In this document: piece by piece, positions 34,561 to 49,002 of the stretch
How the letters are laid out: each line of letters starts with the position of its first letter
How positions within the stretch are numbered: position 1 is the stretch's first letter
Origin: Paraescarpia echinospica
Lineage: Eukaryota > Annelida > Polychaeta > Sabellida > Siboglinidae
Length of the DNA: 64,000 nt
Direction: 5' to 3'
Assembly (NCBI GenBank): GCA_020002185.1
Contig: CM034544.1
Location: 36,111,964 to 36,175,963, forward strand
Program-made: the position numbers and the translations under genes
The notes under the pieces: generated by a model
The model's database searches: none
The model's input: only the letters and a program-made list of their open reading frames with translations
What the model was told of the DNA's origin: nothing

Positions 34561-35847
34561 ACTAAAGCTGGCCTATCTCTACATATCTGTTGACCAAAGC
34601 GAGTAAGCGAACCAATTAAACAATAACTGTCTACTGTTGCGGTCTAACGAGCACGCCGTGGCTACTTTAGTTAATTGATAATTAACTAGACGAAGAGTGT
34701 AGATGTTACAAGAAAAGCCAGTAAAATTCCGTTAATGAAAAATGTTGATATAAAAGCTAGCAACTGGTTTAAGCTAGGATTCCACATTTACAGAAAGGTG
34801 TACGGAAACGTACGCGGAAAGGGAAATACTTCTGTTTTGACGTCAATAGTGGGGATTTCGTATCCGAATTGCGTGCGGACACGATTCGAATCGTTACATG
34901 GAGCGATTCAATTTGCCGCAGCCGCATCCGCACGAAAAAACTCATCCGCCTATGTACGATTGGAACTACTTATGTTAATTTCCACCTGGCACTATATTCT
35001 TTGTGTTGACACATGCCGCATCCTCATGCTGTATCCGTGCATGGATTCCTAGCTTTAGCCAGAAGTTTTCACGAGATGGGCGCATCTCTTTCCGTCGCAA
35101 GAAAACGTTGTTCTTAAGTTTTCAACTGTTTTTGGCCCTGGCAGATGAAAGGAAGTCAAAGGGAAGCCCAGAGTTAGTTGACATCGTGACCACCTGACAA
35201 GTAGACATCGTGACCACGTTACTAGTGCAACAGTTCACGAGCAAGCTTAACCTTTCCACCGCCTGTATACTGTTATGGGGACATTTCCAAGATGGCGGAC
35301 ATTTTACCATATTGTATTTTAGCATATATTTGCATATTTGTCAAAAAGTCCGACTTACGTGTGGAGTCGCCATCATCGTCACGGCATATCCGCGCATGCG
35401 TATATGTCACAACGTTAAGTTATCAATGGAGTTAAGATACTTGTTTTACAGGTTAAAGCGGGGTTGTAGTACTCCAGAGAGTTCTGACTCACTGCCACTT
35501 CGATTTAAATAAAATACGTTGATTTTTCCATCAGAAGAAGTAGACTGACTAGATTCGGAAGACGCTACGGCACATTAGATATACGTTAACGCGGCAGGCT
35601 GCCCGTGTGCCAGTCCCGCAGTGAGTCCACCGATTGTCCCGTTGTAACCGTATACACAGTTGCATACTTACTGTTTTTAAACACTCATATTCGGGATCAA
35701 CCTGGAAAAGCGTGTTTGATCAATTTAATGACAAGCAAATAGATGATACTTCCCGTGGTTGTGGGGGAACGACAAATACACAAGAGAGAGCGATGAACAA
35801 TAAACATTGTAATGCTCCATCTTCCGACCATTGCGCACTGCCCAAGC

Positions 35848-36004
35848 GACGGAGGAAGGAAGGAAGGAAGGAAGGAAGGAAGGAAGGAAGGAAGGAAGGA
35901 AGGAAGGAAGGAAGGAAGGAAGGAAGGACAAAGGGGTGGAAGCAGGGAAGGAAGGAAGGAATGAAGGAAGGGATGAAGGAAGGAAGGAAGGAAGGAAGGA
36001 AGAA
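35848..36004 (+). repeat. (GGAA)n microsatellite
   Basis: Two runs of GGAA units separated by about 25 bases. Confidence 0.97.
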
Positions 36005-37855
36005 AGACCAGCGGCAGGCCATTACAACGGTCCGGGTGTCGTTGTGTTTATCAACAAACACGATCGCAGTAATCAAAGCTAGCAGTCACACGTACAACAG
36101 TGTTAATGGCAGTGATTAAAGCAGATTCACTCAAGCACGACTCTGATCCTTTATCCCATACCAATGACTAATGACGCCACAAAGTGTGCAACTTGTGGCG
36201 CTGGCACGTTATCAGTGTCATCGCGCTGTCGCTCATCTACGTAGAAGTAAGAACCATAAAGATATGCTATTATATAGAGAGAGTAACGCTGTCCGTCAGA
36301 CTGGATGAAGCGTGTCACTATTCATCTCCTACTTGCGCTGTTCATTGGAACACTATGTCGACTTTCATGTGAAGCCACTCTGAAATTAATGCAAGACAAA
36401 AATAAAGAGTAGATCAACGAACATCGACGATTTGGCAGGGGAAAGGAGTTTGGAAAGTTTTAATCTCGGACATATGCAATGTAAATATATAAAGATTTCA
36501 GGTTGTGAGGACCAAACATGTGTAATGCTGAATACAAGTCAGAATCAAACACAGATGAGAGAGTCTTACCCACACAATGTTGTTTTTACTGAACCTTTGT
36601 TGATTTTGTCCTGAATATACACGCCAACTTAAACGTTTAAATTCAATTTCAGGATTTTGTAATTCATACACTTCGTGTCGTCTTTATTACGCCTATTTGC
36701 TATACCTGACAACGTAAACATGAACATTGAGGTTAAAACAGATGGCACGTCTCTGTAATGTCCTAAAGTGTATAGCCAACAAAAGATTAGCAGGCACTTG
36801 CATTCGTAAACACCTTTATTACACAAACGGCAAAATTCGATATCGAACTATACGTGTAAAATATATATATTTATAAACTAATTGAACGATATTGGGTGAG
36901 CGAGCCACAATACTACATTTTGAAACATTCGATAAGGTATATATTACATGAGTTTATCACTAACATTTGAATACGTATAATCAACAACAACAGTATTTTA
37001 CGACACGTTTTCGTCCAAGACTATTTCACAGAACTCATACACTGTTAATCTGGATCATGTCGGCCCCCCTTGCTAAACGTAGTTAGATCATCAATTAGTA
37101 GTAGATATTGTCCAATATAACTCTACTGTATTTAACAAATTATACCTTGTACTACATGTAAACATTTAACACACATAGAAAATCATGTATAGACATAAAA
37201 CAACTAGGAAATAAGGAACTAGTTTTGTCAAGGCAAAGGCACGTTTCGCAAGTTCTTATGCTGTTGTTTACAATACATACGTTTTAGACTTTAGTGGTCT
37301 ATACATTTAAAATAAATTACGGATAGATCTTGGAATGCCATTTAGTTTGACCTCAAAGTTGATGAACTGTTTGTAAAGCTTGCAACTTAACGAAATGATT
37401 CACACATGGCTTCACAAGGAAAATAGTTGAGTATTTAACGCTACGAAATTCCCGCGTTTTGTGTACAGCGGCTGCCGGCAACATTTTTGAATGGAGGGCC
37501 AAACACATAATATGGACTAAGTCAGCGGACCACACATGCATTACTGAATAATGGTGATCCTTAGTCAAATCCTCGTGGGTACATCATGTCTTGTTTAGAA
37601 TGTAAGCAATCTTGTTTAGAACTTTGCATATAAATGTAACTTACAAATTGTTACCCGTTACGAATAAGGCGTATTATTGTCATTAAAAACAACAATGTCT
37701 AAATGTTAACAACTCTTGGATGTCTCTAGTAAAAAGCACGCATTATTCATGGTGAGTGACACATAAATTGCATCACCATGACTAGGTTGACACTTGGTGA
37801 ACTTTAAAACACACAACAAACATATTATATTGACACACCTATTGTTAGTGTAGAA
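36005..37855. other. Intergenic sequence, no feature recognised
   Basis: AT-rich sequence with only short unsupported ORFs; no domain, tRNA or transposon end recognised. Confidence 0.5.
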
Positions 37856-37859
37856 GTAG

Positions 37860-38880
37860 AAGAGGCAGTATGCAAAGTCAAGACAAGAAAATCACAACAT
37901 TCCAGCAGAATTGTTCAAGGACGATGAGGAGGCAATGATTAACGCACTCATGGCAATATGCCCGAAGATATAGCCGACAACGATCTGGTTGGTTTGAAAC
38001 ATGGACAAAGTTCATAATAATGCATTTTATCAAAGAAAGACAACCTTCGATAATGTCAGAACTACAGAACTATCAGTTTTATATATCATCAGAGCAAGTT
38101 GGAGCGAGGTCATGCTAAGAATAATCCTAAACAGACTCAAGTGGAATGTGGAAGAACTGCTCTCAGAGGAATCAAGCTGGCTTCAAACCAAAACGAAGCA
38201 CCACAAACTAAAACATCAGGCTTCTGATTGCCAAAAACATAGATCACCAACAAGAACTCTATCACAATTTCATTGACTTTAAAAAAGCGTTTGATCTTGT
38301 TTGACAAAAAGGGCTTAGGCAAGTTTTTAGACGATACAACATAGATGAAGGTATTGTCAAAGTAATAGAGATACAATATGAACCTTCATCCAGTGCCGTA
38401 CTCAATGGAGGGCAAATACGTCCCCCACTCCGAACAACTGTTGGGGTACGGCAAGGTCGCCTACTATCACCAGTACTATTCAGCCTGTTCATAGAAAACA
38501 TAATGAAGGAAATACTAGAATACATCAACACCACAGTCTCTATCATTGGGAGAGTAACCACCAATCTCGGCTTCGTCGATGACATTGACGTTATATGGGA
38601 ACAGAAAAAAAGAACTACAGGAACTAGCAACAAAACTCGAAACGAGAGCAAAGGCATAAGGCATGGAAATGAGCTCATTCATACAACCGGAAGGTAGATC
38701 AAATGAAGAAATAAAAGGTAGAATAAGCGAAACAGTGTCAGCCATGGCAAGACTTAAACAAATGTGGCATAACAAGGGTTGAGTCAGAGAGAGTGAGTGC
38801 AGTTGCTGCGCAACAAAACACATGGGTAATGTGCTTAGCGTGTTGGGTCACATCAGAAAAGTGTTATGTGACCAAATGAA
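37860..38880 (+). mobile_element. RTE-like LINE fragment, heavily degraded
   Basis: Short plus-strand pieces fit an RT: SWSEVMLRIILNRLKWNVEE near 38100, a FHxFxDFKKAF-like segment near 38270, 'RTTVGVRQGRLLSPVLFSLF' near 38430 and a 'TNLGFVDDIDVIWEQ' piece (FVDD in place of FADD) near 38560. Stops and frameshifts throughout. Confidence 0.6.
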
Positions 38881-39164
38881 TGTAGTACAAGCGACAACCC
38901 CGTGGCGGTAGCTTTAAATGTTATGCAGCCGCTCTATAGTTCATTGAACGCTATCCGCACAGCTTCCGTAGCATCTTCGAGTTCAACGTGGAACTGGTTG
39001 GAAAAGAAGATAACTCCTAACTACGAATCGTAAGATCGGAGTGACACTCAGTTTTGCGTTTCGTCGTGGTGACTCCCACGGAAATATGAGTTCGATGTGT
39101 AAGTCCCAAACCTATACTTCAACCCCAGGAAATAACTACCGTGTGTATGCTGCTAATGATCATG

Positions 39165-40157
39165 CTTAACAAATATGTTATGATTTTTTGAAGTTATCAT
39201 TGAGTGGGTAGACGAGGGATCACCAGTATATATCATCTACGTAGATTTTCAGAAAGTTTTCGACAAAGTGCCACTTAAAAGATTACTGCATTAACTAAAA
39301 GCCCTTCGCATAGGGAATGGTATAATTAACTGGATAGAAAAAAACAACGGGTAATAGTTGATGTAGAGGCTTCAAAATGGAAATCAGTTTTGAGTGGCGT
39401 ACCACATGGATCAGTACTGGGACATACGTTAATATATATATCTTAATATATATCAACGATTTTGACGATGCTATAAAAAGCAAGGTGTTGACATTTGGTA
39501 ATGATACAATAAGTGTTTCGAATGATTAAATGTGGTGGATATATAGGCATTTAAAAGATGATCTTGATCGGTTGATCAAATGGTCTGAAAAGTGGCAAAT
39601 TTTGTTCAATTTTTGGAAATATAAATGCCTCCACACAGGATATGGGAACGAAGATGTACAATATACAACGGGGGTACTGTACTACGTACCACTATAAAAG
39701 AAAATTATTTAGGGTTAACCATTATAGCTGATATGAAGGTTTCAGAGCAGTGCGGAATTGCAGCTTCAAAGGGAAATCAAATTATGGGATTAATTAGGCG
39801 AACTGCAGTGTAGCGTATCAAGAAAAAACATATAATAATACCGTAGTACACAACAACTGTTAGTCCTCATTTAGAATATTGAATACAAGCGGGGAGGCCA
39901 TATCGCAAGAAGAACATAGATATGCTAGAAAGAGTACAGATGTTTGGGTCTAAAATTATACAAAAACTGAGGGATCTTAGTTTCGAAATACGCATACAAC
40001 ATTGTGGTTTAACAATACTAGAGACCAGAAGATTGAGAGGGGATCAGATAGAAGTGTTTAAAATATTGAATGGTTATTAAAATATTGATAGAAATATTGT
40101 TTTATCAGTTAAGAAAGAGAGAAGGACTAGAGGACGTGAAGCTACATTACTAAAAAG
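39165..40157 (+). mobile_element. CR1-like LINE, copy d (plus strand, degenerate, no 3' end)
   Basis: The plus strand shows the RT of the same CR1 family: IIYVDFQKVFDKVPLKR near 39240, SGVPHGSVLG near 39395, KVLTFGNDT near 39485 (catalytic FADD changed to FGND), SEKWQILFNF near 39595 and EQCGIAASKGNQI near 39760. It ends at the residues corresponding to 'GREATLL' (about 40157) without the 3' hairpin or repeats, so it is truncated at both ends. A (GA)n tract follows at 40174-40222. Confidence 0.85.
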
Positions 40158-40191
40158 GGTCAGATCGGATCAGAGAGAGAGAGAGTGAGAG

Positions 40192-40222
<31 letters not shown>

Positions 40223-40659
40223 ATGATAAAGAGAGAAAGCAACTTGCAACTTGCAGCCAATGGGCATGTCCAGGTGCGAGTCTATGCATTGTTTGCTATA
40301 AAGGAAAGTGTGATTACATGCATTGAGTGTACGCACCAGCTTAAATAATATTAAGTCAAGTCAATCAAAGTCAGCCAAAAGTTACCGCAAAATAATGTAT
40401 AGTGCGGCGGCCCCGTATTCGGTACAGTTCCGAAAACACTTTAAAACGATGTTTGAACGTACGTACCGCATACGTTCATATTTAGTGTCAAATAAGTCGA
40501 AAAACAGCATGTATAAAACATAATAAAACGGCTAAGGTCTAAAGGGTTAATCCAGTGATGGGGCCGATACAAGATTGAATGTTTACAGTTGTGGCGCTAC
40601 GTTTAGACGATACAAAAGGAAACACGTTCACCATCGACCGCAAATAAAAGAAGAAACAC

Positions 40660-41052
<393 letters not shown>

Positions 41053-41147
41053 CAAATATTAAAATAAACAAGGTAATTGCACGGGAATTTGCAATATTAG
41101 TTCTAATTTTCGGCAATGTATTTCCAATGTGTTTATTTGAATTGCAG

Positions 41148-41414
41148 ACTTGTCCGCCAGGAGACGGTTTCGACTCAGACTGCTATATATGTCTCCGCTC
41201 TGCTGAAACCATATCTTGTAGGATGACAGACATATATACATATATGGCGCTGCCAAATGTTAACATATACCCCGTCGGACGAGAGTGAACGCCGTCGGCT
41301 GTCAGAGGTAACGAGGGCAAGTTGACGATATCCGGAGTCTGTGTCGAGGGCCTGAAGCAGACCGCAAGAAAAACAGGATACGAGAGTGTATCTCAAGAGT
41401 ACATTGTCAGTGCT
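41148..41414 (+). pseudogene. CILP-like segment: Cys-rich lead and carboxypeptidase-regulatory-like domain
   Basis: After an acceptor (TTGAATTGCAG) the frame reads TCPPGDGFDSDCYICL, then MALPNVNIYPVGRE, stop, TPSAVRGNEGKLTISGVCVE, GLKQTARKTGYESVSQEYIV and a stop. 'LPNVNIYP...GVCVEGLK..ARKTGYES' matches the beta-sandwich region that precedes the Ig domain in CILP. Only two stops interrupt an otherwise open frame. Confidence 0.7.
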
Positions 41415-42255
41415 GGTGACTAAGACGTTAAAGCAGACAGCAGTGTCAATGTGGCCATGTACAACATTAATGAGTACGTTGTCAGTGCTGACAGTAGTGT
41501 CATTTTGGCCATGCACACACTTGATGGGTACATCGTCAGTGCTGTCTTAGGTGGTCATGTACACAATAGGTGAGTACGTCATCAATACTGTTTACAGTAT
41601 AATATTGTGAACGAGTAGAAAATGCTGGAAACTGTATATTTATCATACTCTTTATACAAGAAAACAAATTACGGAAATGAATTGTGTCAGAGGAACTGTG
41701 TGTAATTAGTCGATCTAACATAACTGACTAACGCAATATGTATTGCATTGAAACTATGCATGTTTATAATTGTTGTAGTATCACAATGCTATGAAAAGTT
41801 TCCGTAGAATTGTATGGTAGAGACGCCGACATTCAGCGTGGAGCAGTCGAGTACAGCGGGGTTTTTCGGCGGTAAGGCAAGCAATTATTTAATAACTAGT
41901 GATTTTATAAATATCAATGTCATCATAATTATTGTTATCAATACCCTCATCAACTTTATCATCCTCGTAGTCGTCGGCTTTGTCATCATCATCATCATCA
42001 TGGTCATCATCAGTATCATCATTTTAGTCAACATCACCATAAACAGCACATTACGACCGTTGATAACTACATTATGCCGTCATTTGTTGTAATTGTTTTT
42101 GTTGTACATTTTACTACAACCACACAACACAAGTTTATATTGCCACTGTAGCTTATCTTGCTCTTGTTGGTGTTGTTTTTAGTGCGGCAGTTGTTAATAC
42201 TAATGTGCATAAAACTGCGATATATATTCTCTGTACATGTGGCACTGTTGTGTAG

Positions 42256-42425
42256 GTTTAAAGACGGCAACCTCCTGCGCAGTGACGCAGTCGGCGGCAG
42301 TGGAAACAGTGGCGCCACCTATGAGATAATAAATCAAAACAAGAGAGACGAAGGTCAATACGTTTGTCGGGCAGTATCTCTCGGCGGAAAGGTCTTCTCC
42401 CGTCGGGCCAACCTTCTTCTCAGAG
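42256..42425 (+). pseudogene. CILP-like Ig-domain exon (C-terminal half)
   Basis: A 170-bp exon (acceptor TTGTGTAG, donor GTGAATAT) codes (W)FKDGNLLRSD, ATYEIINQNKRDEGQYVC and RAVSLGGKVFSRRANLLL. DEGQYVC is the Ig D-x-G-x-Y-x-C motif. The exon itself is intact, phase 2 in and phase 1 out. The first half of the domain may be near 41815-41871 (ETPTFSVEQSSTAGFF before GTAAGG). Confidence 0.8.
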
Positions 42426-43121
42426 GTGAATATCTTTTGATATGTTTTCTTCTACTTCATTAAATTACACCGTGTATGCATTGAACATATAACGTTGCCA
42501 TATTACATAAGTAATTTAAACAATATAAAACATTAAACAATTGTTTTATTCAGTTATTTAGTTACCTGACTTTCTATGGTTTAATGACATTTTTGTTAAC
42601 TCCACTGTGCCTTCATTAACATGGTTTTTTGCCTCTCTAGGTGGTCATACGACATGTTTGTGTATGTCTCATGACAGCACTTATAAGACATTTTTTGGAA
42701 TATTGTAGCCGGAATCTCCAAACATGTTTAGTATTGAGAACGTTCGTTTTGAAATGTATTTATGTCATTTGTTTTCAATAATACCTGTCAGCTTCCAATT
42801 TTATTGTCATATATCGTTTATCCAGAATGTGCTCAATAGCTTTAGGCCCAAATAAGCGAACGTTCGAGGATCCGTAGTTCGTAGACAATAGTTTATTAAT
42901 TATCATATTATGTATTAGATACGTTTTTAAACTTAAATACAAACAAATCATGGGCTATCGTTTGAGACTTTTGGCAATTGTTTTGTAATGCTAATTTATT
43001 GATTACATAGATATGTATTACATAAATATAAAATAGTGCATATTTCCCAAGCGATAAACATGTTCGCATTTGTATTGGTCTGTTTATGGAACATGGATAG
43101 TACATTTGTCGGGTTCCATAG

Positions 43122-44325
43122 CAACCAATACATGCGGCGACAAACCTCAAGATATGTCGGTCGAAATTCCACCGACCTGCACTGTCACAGAAGGTGGAGC
43201 CAAATTCAAATCAGTCAACATCGGCCGTTGTAACAATCTGCCATGCGTGTCAAGATCGTCCCAGAACTCGGCAAGTTTGTGTTGCGGGTCGAGCAGCACG
43301 CGGCAAATGCAGATCGAAAGTGACGGCTTTAGTTACAAGATCAACCAGGTCATGTCATGAGGATGCGTTGAATGTAATCATGACAACCTTGCTACTGTGA
43401 GCTGAATTGTGAAGAGCAAAGATGAATTTGTTTACGCAGTTTCCATCACGCAAGAGGGCACGTCGTACACTGTTACTGACAACCAGTTGTTTTTTAAGCG
43501 AAGCCGCAGGGTGGACGAATCCTCTTCCAGGCGAAGTCTCATGACTTCAAGCCCCAACTGGTGACACTGGATGTATTTGACACTGAAATGTATGTCGAAG
43601 TCATTCTCGAACTGAAGCCAAGTCCACACGTTGTCGACGTTGCCACTGGAGGCGAGTCTGTCTTCCTTAGGAGCAGCGATGGCACCAGCGGAGAATGGCA
43701 GAAGTCGGGAGTTTTAACTTACACCGCAGAAGACAAGCCGTCACAGCAGGCAACAGCGTGGAAGGAACATTCCCTACTTAAACTGCGATCGACCTATCCT
43801 ACAAGGTAGTCTTTGTTCCATAGCTGTCTACGTGTATTACGGCGGCGAATTCTCCATTCCGCTGCAGGCACAACAAGTGACAGCCTTTATGAAGGAGAAT
43901 GGAAGATCCATCGACCGTACTTTTGGCTACACCGAACAGAACGGCTAGGCGTGTCTCCTGGTCGCATGTTGACTGCAGCATATCGTTAAGCTCGAGTCGC
44001 TCGAGGGAGTGATAGTGCACCCAACCCACCAACTCCCTGCCGGATTCTCCTTCACAAACAGAGCCGATGGTTTCGCATTCACAGCAACATCTCCTGCAAC
44101 GCAAGTTGACAATCTCATAGGTCCTCTGTTCAGATACCGGGCATGGAGAAGCATTTGCTACTCGGCCAATTCATCGGCATACCATTTCATGGTTGCTAAG
44201 CAGCCGTTTCGTCCTTCCCTCTATGTGCCCTGAATGCGGTCGAGACACTTCCTGGGTTGGACAACAGTCGGTTCCCTGACCAGTCAGCAAACAGAGACGT
44301 TTGCGTTGTTCAACTCTTGGTCACT
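43122..44325 (+). pseudogene. CILP-like cysteine module and following region
   Basis: The acceptor is TTCCATAG. The residues SVNIGRCNNLPCVSRSS, then SLCCGSSSTRQMQ and a GCVECNHDNL piece fit the CILP module 'DVGRCP..TC...CCG....C.C..C'. Later pieces (MYVEVILELKPSPHVVDVAT, YYGGEFSIPLQAQQVTAFMK, LNAVETLPGLDNSRFP) match downstream CILP regions but in shifting frames. The region ends at donor GTAAGTAT after 44325. Confidence 0.72.
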
Positions 44326-44627
44326 GTAAGTATGTCAACTGTCATAATCAACTGTCGTTATTGGTATTATTTTATGTTGTTTTGTTGTTGTTGTTGTTTA
44401 AAACGCGAAATAAATGTTGCCCTATACGTTGCGGGGTTGAAACGTGTGGTTTTATTAATATGCCGTTATCGCAGAAATCAATGTCAGATATAATGTTCCG
44501 TTTTCAATTAATGCCGTATTTACTTTTGTTCTAATCGCGTTGATCATAATTGTGAATGTGAAGTTTCGCTTGTTACTATGCATCACGCCTTATTATAAGT
44601 ATGCGTGTAATCTACCTTTCCTGTATG

Positions 44628-44884
44628 TCAGTGCAGTGGCGCAGTGATAAGGGAATCGGACTCTTAGTGAAGAGAAGCTAGGTTGTATCCTGTACTGCCG
44701 TGTCGAACCTCGGGCAAGTTCGTTCACTTTACGTCGCTCTAGCACACTCAGCAGTATGAATGAGTACCTGGCTATATACGGTGGCGTATATTTGTGTGCC
44801 AATAATGTTCGCGCATTAAATGCAGCGAGGCTGTATGCATGCTAGAGAAGTCAATATGGTATTCAATTGAACAGGTCTACCAGA
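44628..44884 (+). mobile_element. tRNA-derived SINE, 3'-truncated
   Basis: Starts with an A box (GTGGCGCAGTGATAAGG, 44636-44652) and a degenerate B box (GGTTGTATCC). The same body as the 34.2-kb copy follows: GTCGAACCTCGGGCAAGTTC, GAGTACCTGGCTATA, GCAGCGAGGCTGTATGC, GAACAGGTCT. It stops before the L2-like tail and runs into (GA)n. It sits in an intron of the CILP-like pseudogene. Confidence 0.82.
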
Positions 44885-45335
<451 letters not shown>

Positions 45336-45458
45336 TTGAGTAGATCGAAGGATTGGATACTGCGATATAAATAGACACACACATATATATATATGTTATA
45401 TATATAGGTATGCATAAGAATTTACAGTTATAACGTTATCTTTTTACATCTCATTTAG

Positions 45459-45675
45459 ACGAATGAACCGTCCAACGTACAAATGTTTGGCATCAGCACC
45501 GCCCCATGGGATGATACTTATGGCACCTATACAACGAACCTGAATAAAATGCTATATTATGACGGGGAGATGATACTCGCGTAGCGTGCGTTCTGGTTAG
45601 TTGCCCGGCCGAGAACTATTACACGGCTGTGGATCTACAGATCGCCTCCGACAAACGCTCGCAATGTCGTTTGAG
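45459..45675 (+). pseudogene. CILP-like exon with frameshift
   Basis: Acceptor CTCATTTAG, donor GTGAGTGA. The first frame reads NEPSNVQMFGISTAPWDDTY and ends at a TAG. A +1 shift continues with ACVLVSCPAENYYTAVDLQI and SDKRSQCRL. 'VQMFGI...ACVLVSCP..YY..V' matches the CILP segment 'GKLYGI...ACLEFKC..LYD..V'. Confidence 0.75.
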
Positions 45676-45886
45676 GTGAGTGACGTCATTATCGTATTTA
45701 TTTTATCCGCATTGATATAAATCGGCTATTCTTCGCCAGCATTGCGATCTATATTTTCGTCACTGTACAGCTGAGCACATATGCATTACAAGTTGTCAGA
45801 ATTTAATTTGCATTTACTGTTACGCCAGCTATATATGAACATCATTTTTTTGATGAAGTCACAACGAACGTTCGTTCTTTTTTCAG

Positions 45887-46080
45887 TTCAAAAACAACAT
45901 CGAAACCGCAAACTCCGGAGTGACAATTTATGTATCTGACACAAGTAGTAGCATTCAGTTGCTGGTTCGGGTGGCGGGAGCAATGCAAGGAAAACGAACA
46001 ACTTCCGGGATCGGTCTGTACAGGGAAACTGTTCAATTCTGTCGCGTGCCGGCTTCTCTAAGACATCGGACAGATCACAC
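45887..46080 (+). pseudogene. CILP-like exon, last recognised piece
   Basis: After TTTTTTCAG the frame reads FKNNIETANSGVTIYVSDTS and a following beta-rich stretch (SIQLLVRVAGAMQGKRTT). It then runs into a (GT)n microsatellite, so the 3' end of the gene copy is lost or unrecognised. Confidence 0.55.
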
Positions 46081-46081
46081 A

Positions 46082-46206
<125 letters not shown>

Positions 46207-46389
46207 TGTGTTCACATGTACACGAACATATGTTCTTTTCAAAAAAATACAGCAAATAAACAAAGAGTTTGCCAAAAAAGAGAGGTTAATGACAGATATG
46301 ACGACGAAAATGTTAGTAATTGTAATGGTGAAGAAGCCGGTGATTATGAGGCACATAAATAATTAAGATGATGACAAAGAAGATGACGA

Positions 46390-46690
46390 GGTTATCTTAG
46401 TGATGATGATGATGATAAATAATGATGTTGAATGTGATGACTGTAATTACGGAGATACTGTTGATAACACTAATAATAATAATAAAAATGATAATAATAA
46501 TTATAACAATAATAATAATAATAGCAATAATGATAAGAATAGTAATAATAATAATGATGTGAGTGTGTGAGTGTGTGTGTGAGTGAGTGCGTGTGTGTGT
46601 GTGTGTGTGGGTGTGTGGGTTTTTGTGTGTGTATGAGCGTGTGTGTGTATGTGTGTATGTGTGTATGTTTGTGTGTTTGCGTGTGTGTCA
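46390..46690 (+). repeat. (AAT)n-rich and GT-rich simple sequence
   Basis: GAT and AAT repeats to about 46560, then imperfect GT repeats. Confidence 0.93.
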
Positions 46691-49002
46691 CAAACCATTT
46701 GTACATTCGGTATATATATTTAGTTATCTCGGATGCAGTCGTTTTGAATGAATGTTGCAGAATTAGGCGCCTATTCGTGCAGCGTGTTAGTCAGATGCCC
46801 GCCGTATTTTACAGTGCTGAAGATACTTAATCAACTTATGTTAAAAACAATCTTCTGCGTTTTATAAAAATCAAACTACACTGGTATCAAAAAGTGCTTA
46901 CTTTAATTACTGGTTTGGTATTTAAAATATTTTTTTACTTATGAAGCAAATCTGTAGACCTCACAATTATAGAAAGAAACGCGAGGAAACAATCCAATAT
47001 TTAAGAATTTATTTACAAAGCAAAGCGCCAGTAGAACTTGCTCAGACATAGCTAATAACATTTAATATTTAGATGTCGCAGAAAACGTAGTTTATTTATT
47101 GTACACAATTTTAATGGAAATTGTTTAACAATATGTCAAATGTTCATCAAAAGGAGTTGAATTTTATCACACTTTATTTCGAACACCAAAACTCATTCAA
47201 CAGCACGTAAAAACGGCTGCAGCAAAAACAAAAGTCAAACGTTCCATTTAGTCTTGACATATGTTACTCAACAATCTCCTGCAGAGACGTCACAAAAACG
47301 TGCAAACGCAATTATATGCACACCAATTAAACACAAAATCCAAACGTTTCATTCACACTGTTTCACTACCGGTAGAATTAAATATACATGTGGATATATT
47401 GAACTTGTTACATCCATACGCAATCCTTTTGAACAAGAAATTCACACATATTCCGTCTTCACAACTGCAATACTATTGTTCTCGATTTCACCGTCATGAC
47501 TGAGTTATTGTGAGAGGTGTAGCAATGAATATACATCCCAGTCGTCCCATGTCTGATTAAAATCGTACGAATGATTCGCTCTGATCGTTAGATTGATCTG
47601 AGAAGTGGCCAACACGTGAGTAGACTTGTTCGAAGAATCTAACGCCGGGTCACTTCCTCGCAACCAAATTTCATAAAGGAACATATACATCAAGGAACCT
47701 ATACATTGTTTACGAAGTTATCAAACTATGTACACTTTATTTTCGAAAGAGATTACAACGGTATGTCTGACATCGCAAGTAGTTTGCCACATTGCAAGTA
47801 ATTTAAAGTAGACTGGTATTTTAGTGGAATTTAGCTAACATGTCAAATAACAAATTCTCACACAGGTGCAACGTGTGCATTGACGTGCGACCACACGTAA
47901 TTTAGGTGCATCTTTAACATGTTTATTCGTTCTCCGTACCTTTAGTTTAAGAAATATTTCATTCATGAAACCTCACTCTAAAAACATTGATAACGCAAAG
48001 TGGCCAAACTTTAAAAAAATCAATGTAGATAATTGTCTTCAAGTGTAAAACACTGACATGGTATTATATCCAAATAAAACCAATGTTAAGTATTTAATGT
48101 ATTAACAGTATCCCAATTATTGTTGCATGTTCTTTTGAAAAGATGTCAAGTACTGAAAATATAATTTTTAGATGACCTTTGTTTTTCAATATTTTAATGT
48201 TAATTCGTGTATATTATATATATATATTCGTGACAATCTTACCAAGTCCCGCCTGAAGTATATGCAGTGAATAAGCAACTTTAGTTATCTCTCTCAAATA
48301 TATGTAGTTTGCTGACATGTTTAGTTGTTTAAAATATGAAGTATTGAACGTGTATATCCCGATTTAGTACAGCATGTATACGTTAGATATACACTTACTT
48401 AGACTATATATGACGAACATATAACATACACGTGATGGACACATTAAGGACATATGTCCGTCAAGAGACTCGGCAACCAGGCTACATAAATATATTTACA
48501 GTAAAGTGTCATGCAACACTTATGTGTAAGTAATGATTTTAGTTTTTATATTTTCGAACGAATGCGTCAATTTGTTATTCTTTGCGGAAAATATATAGTA
48601 ATAAAACTAGCGAAATATATTTTGTTATAAAAAGGTGTTATATGCGCTATTCAATCTGCGTCGGAAATAAAAATATAGGTAAACAATTTTCGTAACATAC
48701 CCAATTCTCTGTTGAAGTAATCATGATTTGTAATATGACAAATGTGTTTCTCTAAAGGAGAATGAATGATTACAGCCGATTTTTTTATTCTATATTTTCA
48801 ACAGGGATTTGCAATAAATAGTAAGTGAAAACTTGTAAAATGCGGCATAAAATTATTAGCTGCACAACATTTTTACGAAAATAAAATCAACGTTGATAAG
48901 GTATTTTTTCTATAATAATGCCTTTTGAACTAGTTGCACGAAATTCACAAAACGAATGCCATGTTAGATTACACGTCATTCTTCAGAATAGTTCATTTTA
49001 CT
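46691..49002. other. Intergenic sequence, no gene recognised
   Basis: AT-rich DNA with only short ORFs lacking any recognised domain or splice support. Confidence 0.5.

Noticed and set aside
47505..47693. Minus-strand 62-codon frame with NxT sequons
   Set aside because: Looked like a possible exon, but no matching acceptor and phase or domain could be found.
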